This document shows positions 25,831 through 34,223 of a stretch of 48,495 nucleotides of DNA, piece after piece. The position numbers and the translations under genes are program-made. The notes under the pieces were generated by a model, which did no database searches, was not told where the DNA came from, and worked only from the letters and a program-made list of their open reading frames with translations. Each line of letters opens with the position of its first letter. Positions within the stretch are counted from its first letter, which is position 1. Location of the stretch: contig CP070755.1 of NCBI GenBank assembly GCA_020348885.1, positions 2,453,616 through 2,502,110 on the forward strand, given 5' to 3'. The DNA comes from Candidatus Coatesiibacteriota bacterium. Its GTDB lineage: Bacteria > RBG-13-66-14 > B26-G2 > WVWN01 > G020348885.

Positions 25831-27005
25831 TCGAAAGCCACCCAATTCCCCGGGTTTATCGCCTGCCCGTCGCGGCGTATCTCGAAATGAAGCATCGCTT
25901 CGTCGCAGTATCCCGTATCGCCCACCGTACCGATAACCTGCATCTCCGATACGCGTTCGCCGACGGCCACGATTATATCCTGGCAATGGGCGTACACCGA
26001 CGTATATCCGTATCCGTGGTCTACGATAATCGTTTTCCCGTAACCTCGGAACCAATCCGCGAAAATAATTTCGCCGTCCATAATACTCTTCACGTCGCGG
26101 CCCAGCGGCGCCCGGATGTCTATACCGTCGTTTATGGTTACCGTACCGTAGCGGCTATCGTGGACCCGGCCGAACTCGCGGATTACGGTCCCTTTGGTCG
26201 GGCCGTTTACCTTGCCGTGTTCCTTCAACGGGTCACGGGTATGGCGAACCGGTCCCGCCCCTACGCCGGTCAGTTTTTTTATCTTCGCCTCGAGAGCCGC
26301 TTTCTCCTGTAACATCTCTTTCAAGCGGGCTTCCAGAGCACTTTTCTTCTTCTTTATGCCCGAAATTACGCCGCGTTTCTGGACGCGTCGACGCTCGAGT
26401 ACATCCTTTTCCGACAAGGTCATCTCTTTTAATTCTTCCAGGCTTTCGAGCTCGGCCGAAAGTTCATCCTTGGATTTTTGGATCTCGGCTTTTTTTCGTT
26501 CAATCGCACGGCCAAGCCGCCGGTCTTCCTCGGCGATACGCGCGAGGTATATCAACCGGCGGTTCAGGTCCGCCGCGTCTTCGGCCGACACCAAGATTTG
26601 CACCATCGGATAGCGGCCGTATTTGTATATCAAGCGTAAATGCCGCGCCAGGTCCGCCTGGCGGGCCGCCAGCTCTGTCTCGGCACGGTCGAGGTCCCGT
26701 TCGATAACCGCCATCCGCGCTTTGGCTTCCACTATCTCGGTCAGGATTTCGGCGAGCGTTTTTTCTATCTCGTCGATGTGCTTATCTATCTCGTCCACCT
26801 GAGCGAACGCGAGGCGCATCTCTCCCGCCGCTTCGTCTATCCCTTTCCTATGTTCGGCGATACGCTGTTTAAGCTTCTCCAACTCCGCTTTTTCCGCGCC
26901 GCCCTGGCCGTAAACCGTGTCGAACGAACCGAAAAACAACAAAACGGCGGTAATTACGACGGCTAAAAGCCATGTTTTACTCGTATATCTATGTAGCCTT
27001 CTCAT
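25827..27005 (-). CDS. EnvC-like murein hydrolase activator (coiled coil + degenerate LytM/M23 domain)
   Basis: 392 residues: signal/membrane segment (11-28), long coiled coil (36-250), and a C-terminal M23/LytM domain (265-392). In active M23 enzymes the zinc is held by H-x3-D and H-x-H; here the first His is Asn292 (TINDGID, Asp296 kept) and the H-x-H motif reads MLH (371-373). Loss of two ligands with the fold kept is the EnvC/NlpD pattern, so this is probably a non-catalytic activator of amidases at division, exported to the periplasm. It overlaps purN by 4 nt and follows a radical SAM gene by 19 nt. An activity with altered metal binding cannot be excluded. Confidence 0.88.
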   Translation of the reverse strand: MRRLHRYTSKTWLLAVVITAVLLFFGSFDTVYGQGGAEKAELEKLKQRIAEHRKGIDEAAGEMRLAFAQVDEIDKHIDEIEKTLAEILTEIVEAKARMAVIERDLDRAETELAARQADLARHLRLIYKYGRYPMVQILVSAEDAADLNRRLIYLARIAEEDRRLGRAIERKKAEIQKSKDELSAELESLEELKEMTLSEKDVLERRRVQKRGVISGIKKKKSALEARLKEMLQEKAALEAKIKKLTGVGAGPVRHTRDPLKEHGKVNGPTKGTVIREFGRVHDSRYGTVTINDGIDIRAPLGRDVKSIMDGEIIFADWFRGYGKTIIVDHGYGYTSVYAHCQDIIVAVGERVSEMQVIGTVGDTGYCDEAMLHFEIRRDGQAINPGNWVAFE

Positions 27006-27024
27006 AATGATTCGTTAAAGACCA

Positions 27025-28026
27025 CTACCACCAAATCGAGAAATACCGGCATTCGCCGCAAAGCGGTACGTCGTCGAAACCTTTCGTCAGGTGTTTTTCA
27101 CGGTACGACCGTAAAGGTTCGCCCCGCCAGACTTCGGCTACGGACGAATCACCCGCGTTGCCCAATTGTACTTTAGCGTCGTAGTCCTTACAACATATCG
27201 GAACGGTCCCGTCCCAATAAACGTTAATCTGGCCCCACAGGTGGATACAGGGTTCCCGGTTCCCGGTCGTCCGTTCAACGTGAGGCGTCTCCACATCCGG
27301 CGGGAGTTCGATCTGCTCCGCCCACGACTCGGGCCGGCGGAAAACGATTCTGTCCGTCAAGGGGCCGAAAGTTTTCCTAACAAGCTCTTTCTCGTTCTCC
27401 GTCTCCGGTAATATCAGCGTATCCAACCTGATAAACGGGCGCCCGTTCCGACGTAGCGAAGCCAGGTACTTAACGTTCTCGTAAACTTCTCCGAAATCGA
27501 GACCGCGGCGTACTCGGTTAAAACTACCGGCGGTCGCGCCGTCTATAGAAAGGTCCACGCCGTCGAGACCGGCCCCGACGAGAGCGCGCGCCCTGTCGGG
27601 AACGAGCAGCGACGCGTTCGTGAAGAAAGAGACGCGCCGAACCCCGGCCCGCTTCGCGTATTCGACCTTCTCCTCAAGACCTTTATCGATTAGAGGCTCG
27701 CCAAACCCGGAAAGAAACATATCGGCCCGGCCGGCCGTTTCGTCGGCGAGCTTCCGAAAAAGCTCCATAGGCATAACGCCCAATTCGCGTTCCATCCGCC
27801 CCCTCGTACAGTAAAGGCAATCGGCGTTGCACAACCCGGACGTTTCCACCGAAACGAGCGGCGGAAACTCCTCGGACCTACTTACCCGATACCGTATTCT
27901 GCGCTTGTAAAGTGCATCGTACAACGGATTACGAACCACCCACTGCCGGGACAACAACCAGTAAGCGAACTCACGCGGTTTTTCGGAACCCCTTATCGTC
28001 CAATGTAATTTCTCGTAAAGGCCCAT
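27025..28026 (-). CDS. Radical SAM/SPASM domain protein
   Basis: 333 residues. The [4Fe-4S]-SAM motif is CNADCLYC (Cys66, 70, 73), followed by a TIM-barrel pattern with FLSGFGEPL and DLSIDGATAGSFNRVRRG. The C-terminal SPASM-like part has Cys in EPCIHLWGQ, CC in VPICCKDYD and CGEC near the end, enough for an auxiliary cluster. Related proteins act on peptides or in sugar/lipid modification; no precursor peptide gene is visible nearby, so the substrate is unknown. It directly abuts (28027/28026) the cyclic-diphosphoglycerate-synthetase-like gene upstream, so both are translated from one mRNA. Confidence 0.88.
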   Translation of the reverse strand: MGLYEKLHWTIRGSEKPREFAYWLLSRQWVVRNPLYDALYKRRIRYRVSRSEEFPPLVSVETSGLCNADCLYCTRGRMERELGVMPMELFRKLADETAGRADMFLSGFGEPLIDKGLEEKVEYAKRAGVRRVSFFTNASLLVPDRARALVGAGLDGVDLSIDGATAGSFNRVRRGLDFGEVYENVKYLASLRRNGRPFIRLDTLILPETENEKELVRKTFGPLTDRIVFRRPESWAEQIELPPDVETPHVERTTGNREPCIHLWGQINVYWDGTVPICCKDYDAKVQLGNAGDSSVAEVWRGEPLRSYREKHLTKGFDDVPLCGECRYFSIWW

Positions 28027-29313
28027 CTATCTACGGGTTTTTCGGGCCGCCAAAGCTCGCTCGAAAAGCGCGATCGCGACAGCTCCAAAGTCCTTCTTCT
28101 CGGCCGGGACGAAACGCTCGGCGACGAAAACGACATCGGCACCGGCATTGGCACATTCCTTCAGCCAGTCTCCGAAATTCGAAATCCCTAACTCCAGTAA
28201 TACTTTATCGGTCCCTAACAACGCCTTTTTACGGCCTAACGTTTCGCTCCCGAAAGACTTGACCACGTACGCCCCCGATTGGCGTTCGATTAACACGGTC
28301 CGTTTACCCGCTTCCTCGGCCGTACCGTCCGTAACGAAGCAAACTTCGGAACCTTTGACATTTCCCAGTACTTTCGGGACGATACGTCCGGTTGCAATCG
28401 GAACATCCGGGTTTATTGAACGTATCGCGGACGTCAGTTTCTTCGAACTCGTTCTTTTCCAGTTATCGCGCTTCGGCGCCGTTACGACGACCATATCGGC
28501 CGATGAAACCGAATATGCGTCAGCGTATTCGCGGAGTTCATCCGTGGTCGCCGTCTGGTTGACGACGGCGACCCAACCATCCGGTTCCACCGGCGAAATC
28601 GAGCTACCGGACCCTTCGACGAATACCAACTCAGCGCCCGCTTCTTCCAAAAGTAGTACACCGTCGGCGACTACGGACGAAACCGGAACGCCGGACAACC
28701 CGGTTCCCGCGAAACTGCAACCACAAGCCGGAACGCCGGCGGCGGCAGCCACCGCATAATGGTCCCCGGCTACGGCCCGACCGGCGAAGTAAGCGGACAG
28801 AATACTTTCCGTCGTTAGGGGAACGTCGGAAACCACTTCCGGGTGGGGCGGCAAATCCAACTGCATACTCGCGTGACCGGGCTTACAAATTCCCGACGCC
28901 GCTTCTATCAAAGACAACGCGACCGCCGTCTTCCCGACTTCACCGGTTCCCACGACGTTTATCGTAGCCGTTCCGGAAGGTCGTCGGACCGGCGGCGGAG
29001 ATATTACGTAATCGGCGCCCCTCATTTCGATACCCAGACGCGCGGCGATTATCGCCCTTTCAAGCTTGCGTGCCAGGTCGGCCTCGGTAACGTCGACGAA
29101 TACCCGCGGCCGGTATTTCGCCGCGACGTCGTCCAGTATACTCCTGATGTCCGACCCGAACACGATGGGTACGCCGAGGGAGAAATCGTCCGGTACGGCT
29201 CCGACCACGGCGGCCGCGGCGATGTTGTAACCTTTATTGACGATAAGGAAATCTATGGCCCGCTGGACCGCCGCGGCGCCGAAGTTCCCATCGGCCAATA
29301 CTACAGCCCTCAT
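28027..29313 (-). CDS. P-loop protein similar to cyclic 2,3-diphosphoglycerate synthetase
   Basis: 428 residues. The P-loop is GTGEVGKT (122-129). The block FVEGSGSSISPVEPDGW (231-247) followed by SADMVVVT recalls the EGSGAAIPPV-type signature of archaeal cyclic 2,3-diphosphoglycerate synthetase and the related predicted GTPase family COG2403. The archaeal enzyme makes the thermoprotectant cyclic 2,3-diphosphoglycerate from 2,3-bisphosphoglycerate and ATP. The lysine-rich C-terminal region and length (family ~460) fit. Whether this bacterial protein makes that compound is not shown; a related ligase or GTPase is possible. It lies between an amidohydrolase and a radical SAM gene with 2-nt and zero spacing. 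Confidence 0.65.
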   Translation of the reverse strand: MRAVVLADGNFGAAAVQRAIDFLIVNKGYNIAAAAVVGAVPDDFSLGVPIVFGSDIRSILDDVAAKYRPRVFVDVTEADLARKLERAIIAARLGIEMRGADYVISPPPVRRPSGTATINVVGTGEVGKTAVALSLIEAASGICKPGHASMQLDLPPHPEVVSDVPLTTESILSAYFAGRAVAGDHYAVAAAAGVPACGCSFAGTGLSGVPVSSVVADGVLLLEEAGAELVFVEGSGSSISPVEPDGWVAVVNQTATTDELREYADAYSVSSADMVVVTAPKRDNWKRTSSKKLTSAIRSINPDVPIATGRIVPKVLGNVKGSEVCFVTDGTAEEAGKRTVLIERQSGAYVVKSFGSETLGRKKALLGTDKVLLELGISNFGDWLKECANAGADVVFVAERFVPAEKKDFGAVAIALFERALAARKTRR

Positions 29314-29315
29314 AG

Positions 29316-30488
29316 CTACACCCGTTTTAACTTACGCTCGTAAACGGTTTCACCGTCTATGATAGTCATGTAAACCTGGGAAACGGACGCCAGTGGGTGA
29401 CCTGTCCACAGTACGATATCGGCGTCGTAACCCGGCGCCAACCGGCCGACCCGTTCGCTCAAGCCCAGAATACTTGCGGCCGTAGAAGTCATACCGGCGA
29501 TAGCGCCGGTTTCGCTCATACCGTCGCGGCGCGCGAGAGCCGCCACCACCCGCAGAGTATCTATCGGCATAAACGGGTGGTCCGTCGCCAGCGCAACCGT
29601 ACAACCCGTCTTCTCCAGTATCCCGGGAAGCTCGTAGTTCTTATCCTTTAATTCCTGTTTAAAACGTCCAACTACGTTCGGGCCGACTACGCAGGGGACG
29701 TTATTTTCAGCCAGGTAATCGGCGATTAAATACCCGGACGTACAATGGTCCGAGACAATTGCGACGCCGAATTCCTTCGCGAGCCGCACGGACGTCGCGA
29801 TATCATCAGCCCGATGGGCGTGGGCTCTCAACGGGTACTCGCCGCGGACGCACCCGAGTATCGACTCCATCCTTATGTCCCGGTCAGGGCGTTTCTCCGG
29901 TTCGCGCTTCATCTTCTCATCGTAGTCGAGGGCTTTTGAAAAAGCTTCCCGGAAGACCGATGCGACGCCCATCCTCGTCTTCGGCGACCGCTTCTCGCCG
30001 TGGGTAACTTTCGGGTTCTCGCCGAATGCCACTTTTAAACCGCACGGTTCCGCTACTACCATATCGTCCACTACGGTCCCGGCGGTTTTAACAACGGCGC
30101 CTAGACCGCCGATAACGTTGGCGCTACCCGGCAATACGCAGACGGTCGTAACGCCGCCGGCCCGGGCGTCCTCGAAGCCCTTGTCGAACGGGTCTACGCC
30201 GTCGATAGCCCGGGCGTGGGGCGTTACGGCCTCGGTGGCTTCGTTGGCGTCGAAGCCTATAATACCGGTCCCCTCGCCGAAGTTACCGACGTGGCTGTGA
30301 GCGTCGATTAGGCCCGGCGTCGCGTACTTACCGCGGCCGTTGACTATCTCGGCCCCTTCCGGCGGTTCGATTCCCACACCGGCGTCTTTAATCTTCCCGC
30401 CGGCGAATATTACCGTCCCGTTTTTCGCGAATTCGCCCTCGTCTGTCCACAACCGGACGTTCGTAATCGCGATAATATCTTCCGCCAA
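29316..30488 (-). CDS. Amidohydrolase family protein (imidazolonepropionase/dihydroorotase-like)
   Basis: 390 residues of the amidohydrolase superfamily. PGLIDAHSHVG supplies metal histidines 64 and 66; further ligands are His223 or 225 (RAHAHRADD), His248 (VSDHCTSG) and Asp303 (ATDHPFMP). The C-terminal closing strand is LAPGYDADIVLWTGHPL. No carboxylated lysine is obvious, so a mononuclear or alternative binuclear centre is likely. This subgroup often lacks a known substrate. TTG 30488 is preceded by GAGGGGA (30501-30495 on the minus strand). It is the first gene of the minus-strand set running to purN. Confidence 0.83.
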   Translation of the reverse strand: MAEDIIAITNVRLWTDEGEFAKNGTVIFAGGKIKDAGVGIEPPEGAEIVNGRGKYATPGLIDAHSHVGNFGEGTGIIGFDANEATEAVTPHARAIDGVDPFDKGFEDARAGGVTTVCVLPGSANVIGGLGAVVKTAGTVVDDMVVAEPCGLKVAFGENPKVTHGEKRSPKTRMGVASVFREAFSKALDYDEKMKREPEKRPDRDIRMESILGCVRGEYPLRAHAHRADDIATSVRLAKEFGVAIVSDHCTSGYLIADYLAENNVPCVVGPNVVGRFKQELKDKNYELPGILEKTGCTVALATDHPFMPIDTLRVVAALARRDGMSETGAIAGMTSTAASILGLSERVGRLAPGYDADIVLWTGHPLASVSQVYMTIIDGETVYERKLKRV

Positions 30489-30661
30489 AGCTGTTCCCCT
30501 CTAAACCGTTGTAACCACGAAAGTTATATCTCTTAACGGCCGGAGTTTACCAAATCCGCCGTTTCCGCGCAACAGGTAAACGGGTTTTTCTTCGTTTCGA
30601 GGGCTTTAGCAGTTGCGCGCGTCGGGATTATATGGTTAAATAATGACCTAAGGAGCGCTAA

Positions 30662-31006
30662 ATGGCGAACTGCATATTCTGTAAGATAGCTTCGGGAGAA
30701 ACGCCGGCTAACGTCCTCTACGAGGACGACGCGATACTGGCGTTCGCGGATATCAACCCGCAATCGCCGGAGCATATTCTCGTAATACCGCGTAAGCACG
30801 TAGAAAACGCCGCCGCTCTGAGCGCAGAGGACGTGAACCTCGTCGGTAGTATGGTCGCGGCGGCGAATAAGCTGGCCGAGGACCGGGGTATCGCGGCCGA
30901 CGGTTACCGTTTGGTATTCAACGTCGGACGCCACGGCGGTCAGGCCGTCGACCATTTACACCTTCACTTGCTCGGCGGGCGCCAACTCGGGTGGCCGCCT
31001 GGTTAA
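30662..31006 (+). CDS. HIT family protein (HINT-type nucleotide hydrolase)
   Basis: 114 residues, the usual size. CIFCKIASGETPANVLYEDD is the HINT N-terminus with the Cys-X2-Cys zinc pair, and VDHLHLHLLGG is the histidine triad (His98, 100, 102) with catalytic His100. It hydrolyses adenosine phosphoramidates or related nucleotides in the cytoplasm. AGGAG is 6 nt before the ATG. The 173-nt gap upstream separates it from the divergent amidohydrolase gene and must hold both promoters; only weak boxes are visible (TTGCGC/TTAAAT at 30613-30641). Confidence 0.95.
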   Translation: MANCIFCKIASGETPANVLYEDDAILAFADINPQSPEHILVIPRKHVENAAALSAEDVNLVGSMVAAANKLAEDRGIAADGYRLVFNVGRHGGQAVDHLHLHLLGGRQLGWPPG

Positions 31007-31057
31007 ACCCCGCGCGGTCGTTGGCTACCGCGGGCCATTACACGACACGACCGTAAT

Positions 31058-31882
31058 ATGAGACTCGCGTTCGCATTTATAGCGATAATATGCAACCCGG
31101 CCCCGTCGCTCGGCGCGCCCGGAGACGTATTAAACTCGTTTACGCTGTCAGGCATCACCGAGTACGGTCCCCGGGGGCTCGCGTACGACGCCGCCTCGGA
31201 CGTTTATTATGTCGTGACCCCCATACGCGAAAACAACGTCCGCGTTATCAAGTTCACGTACGATGGTTCTACGACCGTTGTAGAATCTACTTTTACCTGC
31301 GCGAGCGGGCTATATTGGCCTATGGACGCGGCGTGGGAAGTTAACCTAGCCGTCGCCGAGGACATAACCGATGAATCGAAAGCCCGAGTCGTATTCATAA
31401 AGGACGACACCGGCGATATCGTAACTTCGTTCGACGGCCCCTACCCCGCCGGGACGACCCTCAACGGCCTAACCTGGACCGGGTCGAGCTTTTTCGCAGC
31501 GAGTTTCGACACGACGACCGTGTACGAACTCACGAGTACCGGTTCGGTCGTAAATTCGTTCAACTTGCCGATCGACGGCGTAAAGGGTATGGCCTGGGGC
31601 GCCGGTTATCTCTGGGCGGTCGTCGCAGACCCATACGGCGGTTACTACGACGATTACGTGGTCTATAAACTTAATACGGACGGGACCGTCGCCGACAGTT
31701 ACCAGTATGAACTCAACGATACGGTTACGTATGTCGGCGGCGCGTGCTGGGGCCGCGACGACCAGGAAAGCTTACTCATATCCACCTACAACGGCGACAA
31801 GTACATCTACGAAGTCGGTTTCGCTGAAGACGTCGTCGTCGCGCCAACCTCGCTCGGCGTAATTAAAGCGGTATATAAATAA
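31058..31882 (+). CDS. Secreted beta-propeller protein with C-terminal SLGxIKA tag
   Basis: 274 residues. It starts with a short signal sequence (about 1-19, cleavage near SLGA). The body repeats blade-like units such as GPRGLAYDAASDVYYVVTP, LNGLTWTGSSFFAASFD and VKGMAWGAGYLWAVV, a WD/NHL-like or Kelch-like propeller. The last residues are PTSLGVIKAVYK, which match the ends of two other secreted propellers in this window (44527 and 45559). No enzyme motif is seen. Function unknown; exported binding protein. It lies 51 nt after the HIT gene, beyond a GC-rich hairpin without a U-tract, so read-through from the HIT promoter is possible. Confidence 0.72.
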   Translation: MRLAFAFIAIICNPAPSLGAPGDVLNSFTLSGITEYGPRGLAYDAASDVYYVVTPIRENNVRVIKFTYDGSTTVVESTFTCASGLYWPMDAAWEVNLAVAEDITDESKARVVFIKDDTGDIVTSFDGPYPAGTTLNGLTWTGSSFFAASFDTTTVYELTSTGSVVNSFNLPIDGVKGMAWGAGYLWAVVADPYGGYYDDYVVYKLNTDGTVADSYQYELNDTVTYVGGACWGRDDQESLLISTYNGDKYIYEVGFAEDVVVAPTSLGVIKAVYK

Positions 31883-31934
31883 ATGTAGTTACCTACAAAA
31901 TGGGCGGTCGTTGTATCGAGTAATGACCGTTCAC

Positions 31935-31963
31935 TTGCTTCCCCACGGCCTATCTGCTATAAT
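31935..31963 (+). promoter_or_regulatory. Promoter of a leaderless gene
   Basis: TTGCTT (31935-31940), 17-nt spacer, perfect TATAAT (31958-31963). Six nucleotides separate the -10 from the GTG at 31970, so the predicted transcript starts on the start codon. Confidence 0.65.
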
Positions 31964-31969
31964 TATACC

Positions 31970-32761
31970 GTGAAACTTTTATTAATAGTTACGTTGGTGG
32001 CCTGCACAGCGTTCGCGCAAACCGACCCAAACGGAGACGAAAAGGTCGGACTGCGGCCGATGCCGACGCGACAACTACCATTCTTCAACGTCGGCGGCGG
32101 AATCGGCATAATCGGCGCTTTCGGCGGAAACATGGCCGGGAAGTTCCGGTCCGAACAAACGGAAAACGCTTTTAAGGACCGCATCCGAAGCTTCTACGGC
32201 GGCGTCGTTATCCCTGCGTACTTGAAAATATGGGATTTCCGCCTCGAAAGCGAATACGACATCGTTTACTTCAACGACGACTTCACCGGCTTCGCGGCGA
32301 GAGGCGAACGGGTCATGATTTCCGAATGCGGCCTGAGGTCCGAGTCCCTCAGATTATACTGGGCGTACAGGCGCCCGACGCTGGCCAAGATGGCCGTCTG
32401 GCCATGTTTCTCGGCGCGTTACCTCGACTATAAAGCCGCGCTCGGCGCCGAAAAAACAGACACCGGGCTCCCGGTACCTTACTTTTATGTGGACGAACAA
32501 TACTGGGCTTTCGGCGGCGGCGCCGATTGGGCGTATGTCTTTTCGACCGACGATTGGAACCCTCAACTCGATTATATGTATTTAGGCGCGGACGTCGTTA
32601 CCGCCAGCGATCACGGATTAATCACAACCTACCACGCCGGAATCGCCGCGTTCCCGCGTAAGTATATCGGCGGACAGTTATTCTGTCGCGCTACCCGCAG
32701 TTCCGCCGTCTCGTACTACATTTTCGGTTTTTTAATACACGCCAGTTTATTGCCGTATTAA
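31970..32761 (+). CDS. Secreted, probably outer-membrane, protein of unknown family
   Basis: 263 residues with a clear signal peptide (MKLLLIVTLVACTAFA, cleavage before Gln). The mature part has alternating aromatic/polar strands (for example LKIWDFRLESEYDIVYF, YWAFGGGADWAYVF and YIFGFLIHASLLPY) and ends in Tyr, which suggests a small beta barrel. The Gly-rich start NVGGGIGIIGAFGG is like the first strand of such barrels. I do not recognise the family. Start GTG 31970 is supported by the adjoining promoter and the signal sequence; there is no Shine-Dalgarno site. It is monocistronic by position. Confidence 0.65.
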   Translation: MKLLLIVTLVACTAFAQTDPNGDEKVGLRPMPTRQLPFFNVGGGIGIIGAFGGNMAGKFRSEQTENAFKDRIRSFYGGVVIPAYLKIWDFRLESEYDIVYFNDDFTGFAARGERVMISECGLRSESLRLYWAYRRPTLAKMAVWPCFSARYLDYKAALGAEKTDTGLPVPYFYVDEQYWAFGGGADWAYVFSTDDWNPQLDYMYLGADVVTASDHGLITTYHAGIAAFPRKYIGGQLFCRATRSSAVSYYIFGFLIHASLLPY

Positions 32762-32924
32762 CCGCGCGAATCGCCCCGTTAAAAACAGTGAACCAGACAC
32801 GCTAATCTACGCGAACCTGCGGTATCTATTTCGTTCCGTAGAAACCAGAGTATTCTTACGAACTGCGGAAAACACAGTAAACGCCGTCAATAAAGCCGTA
32901 TAACGCAATTCACTTGTTTTTTTC

Positions 32925-32953
32925 TTGACATCATCCCTGATTCATTATATATA
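32925..32953 (+). promoter_or_regulatory. Strong sigma-70 promoter of the HTH-REC regulator gene
   Basis: Consensus TTGACA (32925-32930), 17-nt spacer, TATATA (32948-32953; TATAAG two bases later is an alternative). A T-run precedes it (32917-32923), like an UP element. The leader is about 60 nt. It closes a 263-nt spacer (32762-33024) in which I see nothing else. Confidence 0.75.
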
Positions 32954-33024
32954 AGATATACGTTGTTTAGCTAATTTAAGTGCGAATATATCAAAAGTAC
33001 GTAGTTTGATGGGAGAGAATCGCC

Positions 33025-33612
33025 ATGAAAGAAGCTTACGGGCCGTACGAAATAGCGGAAATGCTGGGCGTAGCACCTTCTTCGGTAGGTACGTGGATAG
33101 ATAAAGGATTTCTTGAAGCTTTCAAAACCCCGGGTGGACACCGCAGGATATACAGAGAAGACCTAGTTCGCTTTTTAAACCAACAAAACATACCCGTACC
33201 GAACGAAGTAAAAGGAGACCTCGTTAGAATACTCATTATTGAAGATGAAATCGAAGTATCGGAAATGATAGAGAGGGCTTTATCGAATTACGAAGGTATA
33301 GAAATCTATTCGGTTAACGACGGTATTGCCGCGCTGTTGGAAATCGGCAGAAGACCGCCGGACATGGTTATATTGGACATAGTTATCCCGGGGATAGACG
33401 GCTTCGAGGTTTGTAAACGAATTACCCGCGATAAAATACTTAAAACGAAAATTCTCACGATGTCCGGCAAAATCGAACCCGACGATGTATCCAAGTTATT
33501 GGAATCCGGCGCTAACCGATTCCTCAGGAAACCGTTTAGCGTTGAAGATTTGACGCGGACGGTGGACGACCTGCTAGTAGAGATTAAAGAAAGCTTCGTC
33601 GATTTGGCTTAG
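33025..33612 (+). CDS. Excisionase/MerR-type HTH fused to a response-regulator receiver domain
   Basis: 195 residues. Residues 5-52 form a MerR/excisionase-like winged helix (YGPYEIAEMLGVAPSSVGTWIDKG, then the wing GGHRRIYREDLVRFL). After a short linker comes a complete receiver domain (67-190): acidic pair Glu73-Asp74, phospho-acceptor Asp118 in ILDIVIPG, TMSG switch region and Lys169 in RKPF. The DNA-binding part precedes the receiver, the reverse of OmpR/NarL regulators. It is probably a phosphorylation-controlled transcription factor; no histidine kinase gene is nearby. GGGAGA is 8 nt before the ATG. AT-rich codon use compared with neighbours. Confidence 0.88.
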   Translation: MKEAYGPYEIAEMLGVAPSSVGTWIDKGFLEAFKTPGGHRRIYREDLVRFLNQQNIPVPNEVKGDLVRILIIEDEIEVSEMIERALSNYEGIEIYSVNDGIAALLEIGRRPPDMVILDIVIPGIDGFEVCKRITRDKILKTKILTMSGKIEPDDVSKLLESGANRFLRKPFSVEDLTRTVDDLLVEIKESFVDLA

Positions 33613-33661
33613 TAGAAACATCAAGAAATAATAACGTTGATATAAAAACCCGGTCCGGCCA

Positions 33662-34198
33662 CTACTGTAGGCCCCGCCGACCGTACAAAAACAAATCCCC
33701 CGCCCGATAGATATCCATTTGCACGTCCGACCACGGCTCGCCCGTGAGGGTTAGCCCCCGCGCCAGGTTCTCGACGACGCCTGTCTCTAGGTTCGCCTTG
33801 ATGTTTTCGCCCGTCGCGACGTCGCCCGCGGAGACGCCCAACACCGTCAATATCGGCATACCCGAGTTTATCGCGTTGCGTCTGTATATCGCGCCGAAGC
33901 TCGCCGCGATAATAAGCCGTATCCCCAGCGCCTGGAAACAATCCACTGCGTGTTGACGGCTCGAACCCGCGCCGAAGTTCGCCCCCGTTACGATAACATC
34001 GCCCGGCGCCGCTTTCGACGGGAAATCCTCCCAACCGGGCAAGTTCCCGAACGCGTACTTCCCCATCTCGGCCACGTCGGTAACGGCTAGCCACTGATTG
34101 TGGTATATCTGGTCGGTGTCCACGCTGTCGTAGAGGTTTCCGTCTGCGTCCGTTATCGCCCAGACGTTCCCTTCAATGATAATAGGTTTACCGGTCAT
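33662..34198 (-). CDS. Aconitase-family dehydratase small subunit (LeuD/homoaconitase-type)
   Basis: 178-residue swivelling subunit of a two-subunit isopropylmalate/homoaconitate/dimethylmalate-type hydro-lyase. Seen: DTDQI (27-31), the hallmark GANFGAGSSRQHA (72-84) and FGAIYRRNAINSGMPIL (101-117). Together with the large subunit at 37775-39025 it would isomerise or dehydrate a 2-hydroxy-acid such as isopropylmalate, homoaconitate or methylmalate; residues around YRR may set specificity but I cannot read it. Unusually, its partner is not adjacent: four sulfur/redox genes lie between, all on the same strand with gaps of 4-39 nt. It begins 25 nt after the DsrK-like gene. Confidence 0.9.
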   Translation of the reverse strand: MTGKPIIIEGNVWAITDADGNLYDSVDTDQIYHNQWLAVTDVAEMGKYAFGNLPGWEDFPSKAAPGDVIVTGANFGAGSSRQHAVDCFQALGIRLIIAASFGAIYRRNAINSGMPILTVLGVSAGDVATGENIKANLETGVVENLARGLTLTGEPWSDVQMDIYRAGDLFLYGRRGLQ

Positions 34199-34223
34199 TC
34201 CAACTCCCCGGAAAAGATATCGT

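Noticed and set aside
25831-26055. 75-residue N-terminal extension of PurN
   Set aside because: It lies within the EnvC-like coding sequence in another frame and has no similarity to PurN.
30360-30380. GGTTCGATTCC, like a tRNA T-arm
   Set aside because: It lies inside the amidohydrolase coding frame and there is no matching acceptor, D or anticodon arm.
31008-31034. GC-rich hairpin after the HIT gene
   Set aside because: No T-run follows, so an intrinsic terminator is unlikely; role unclear.
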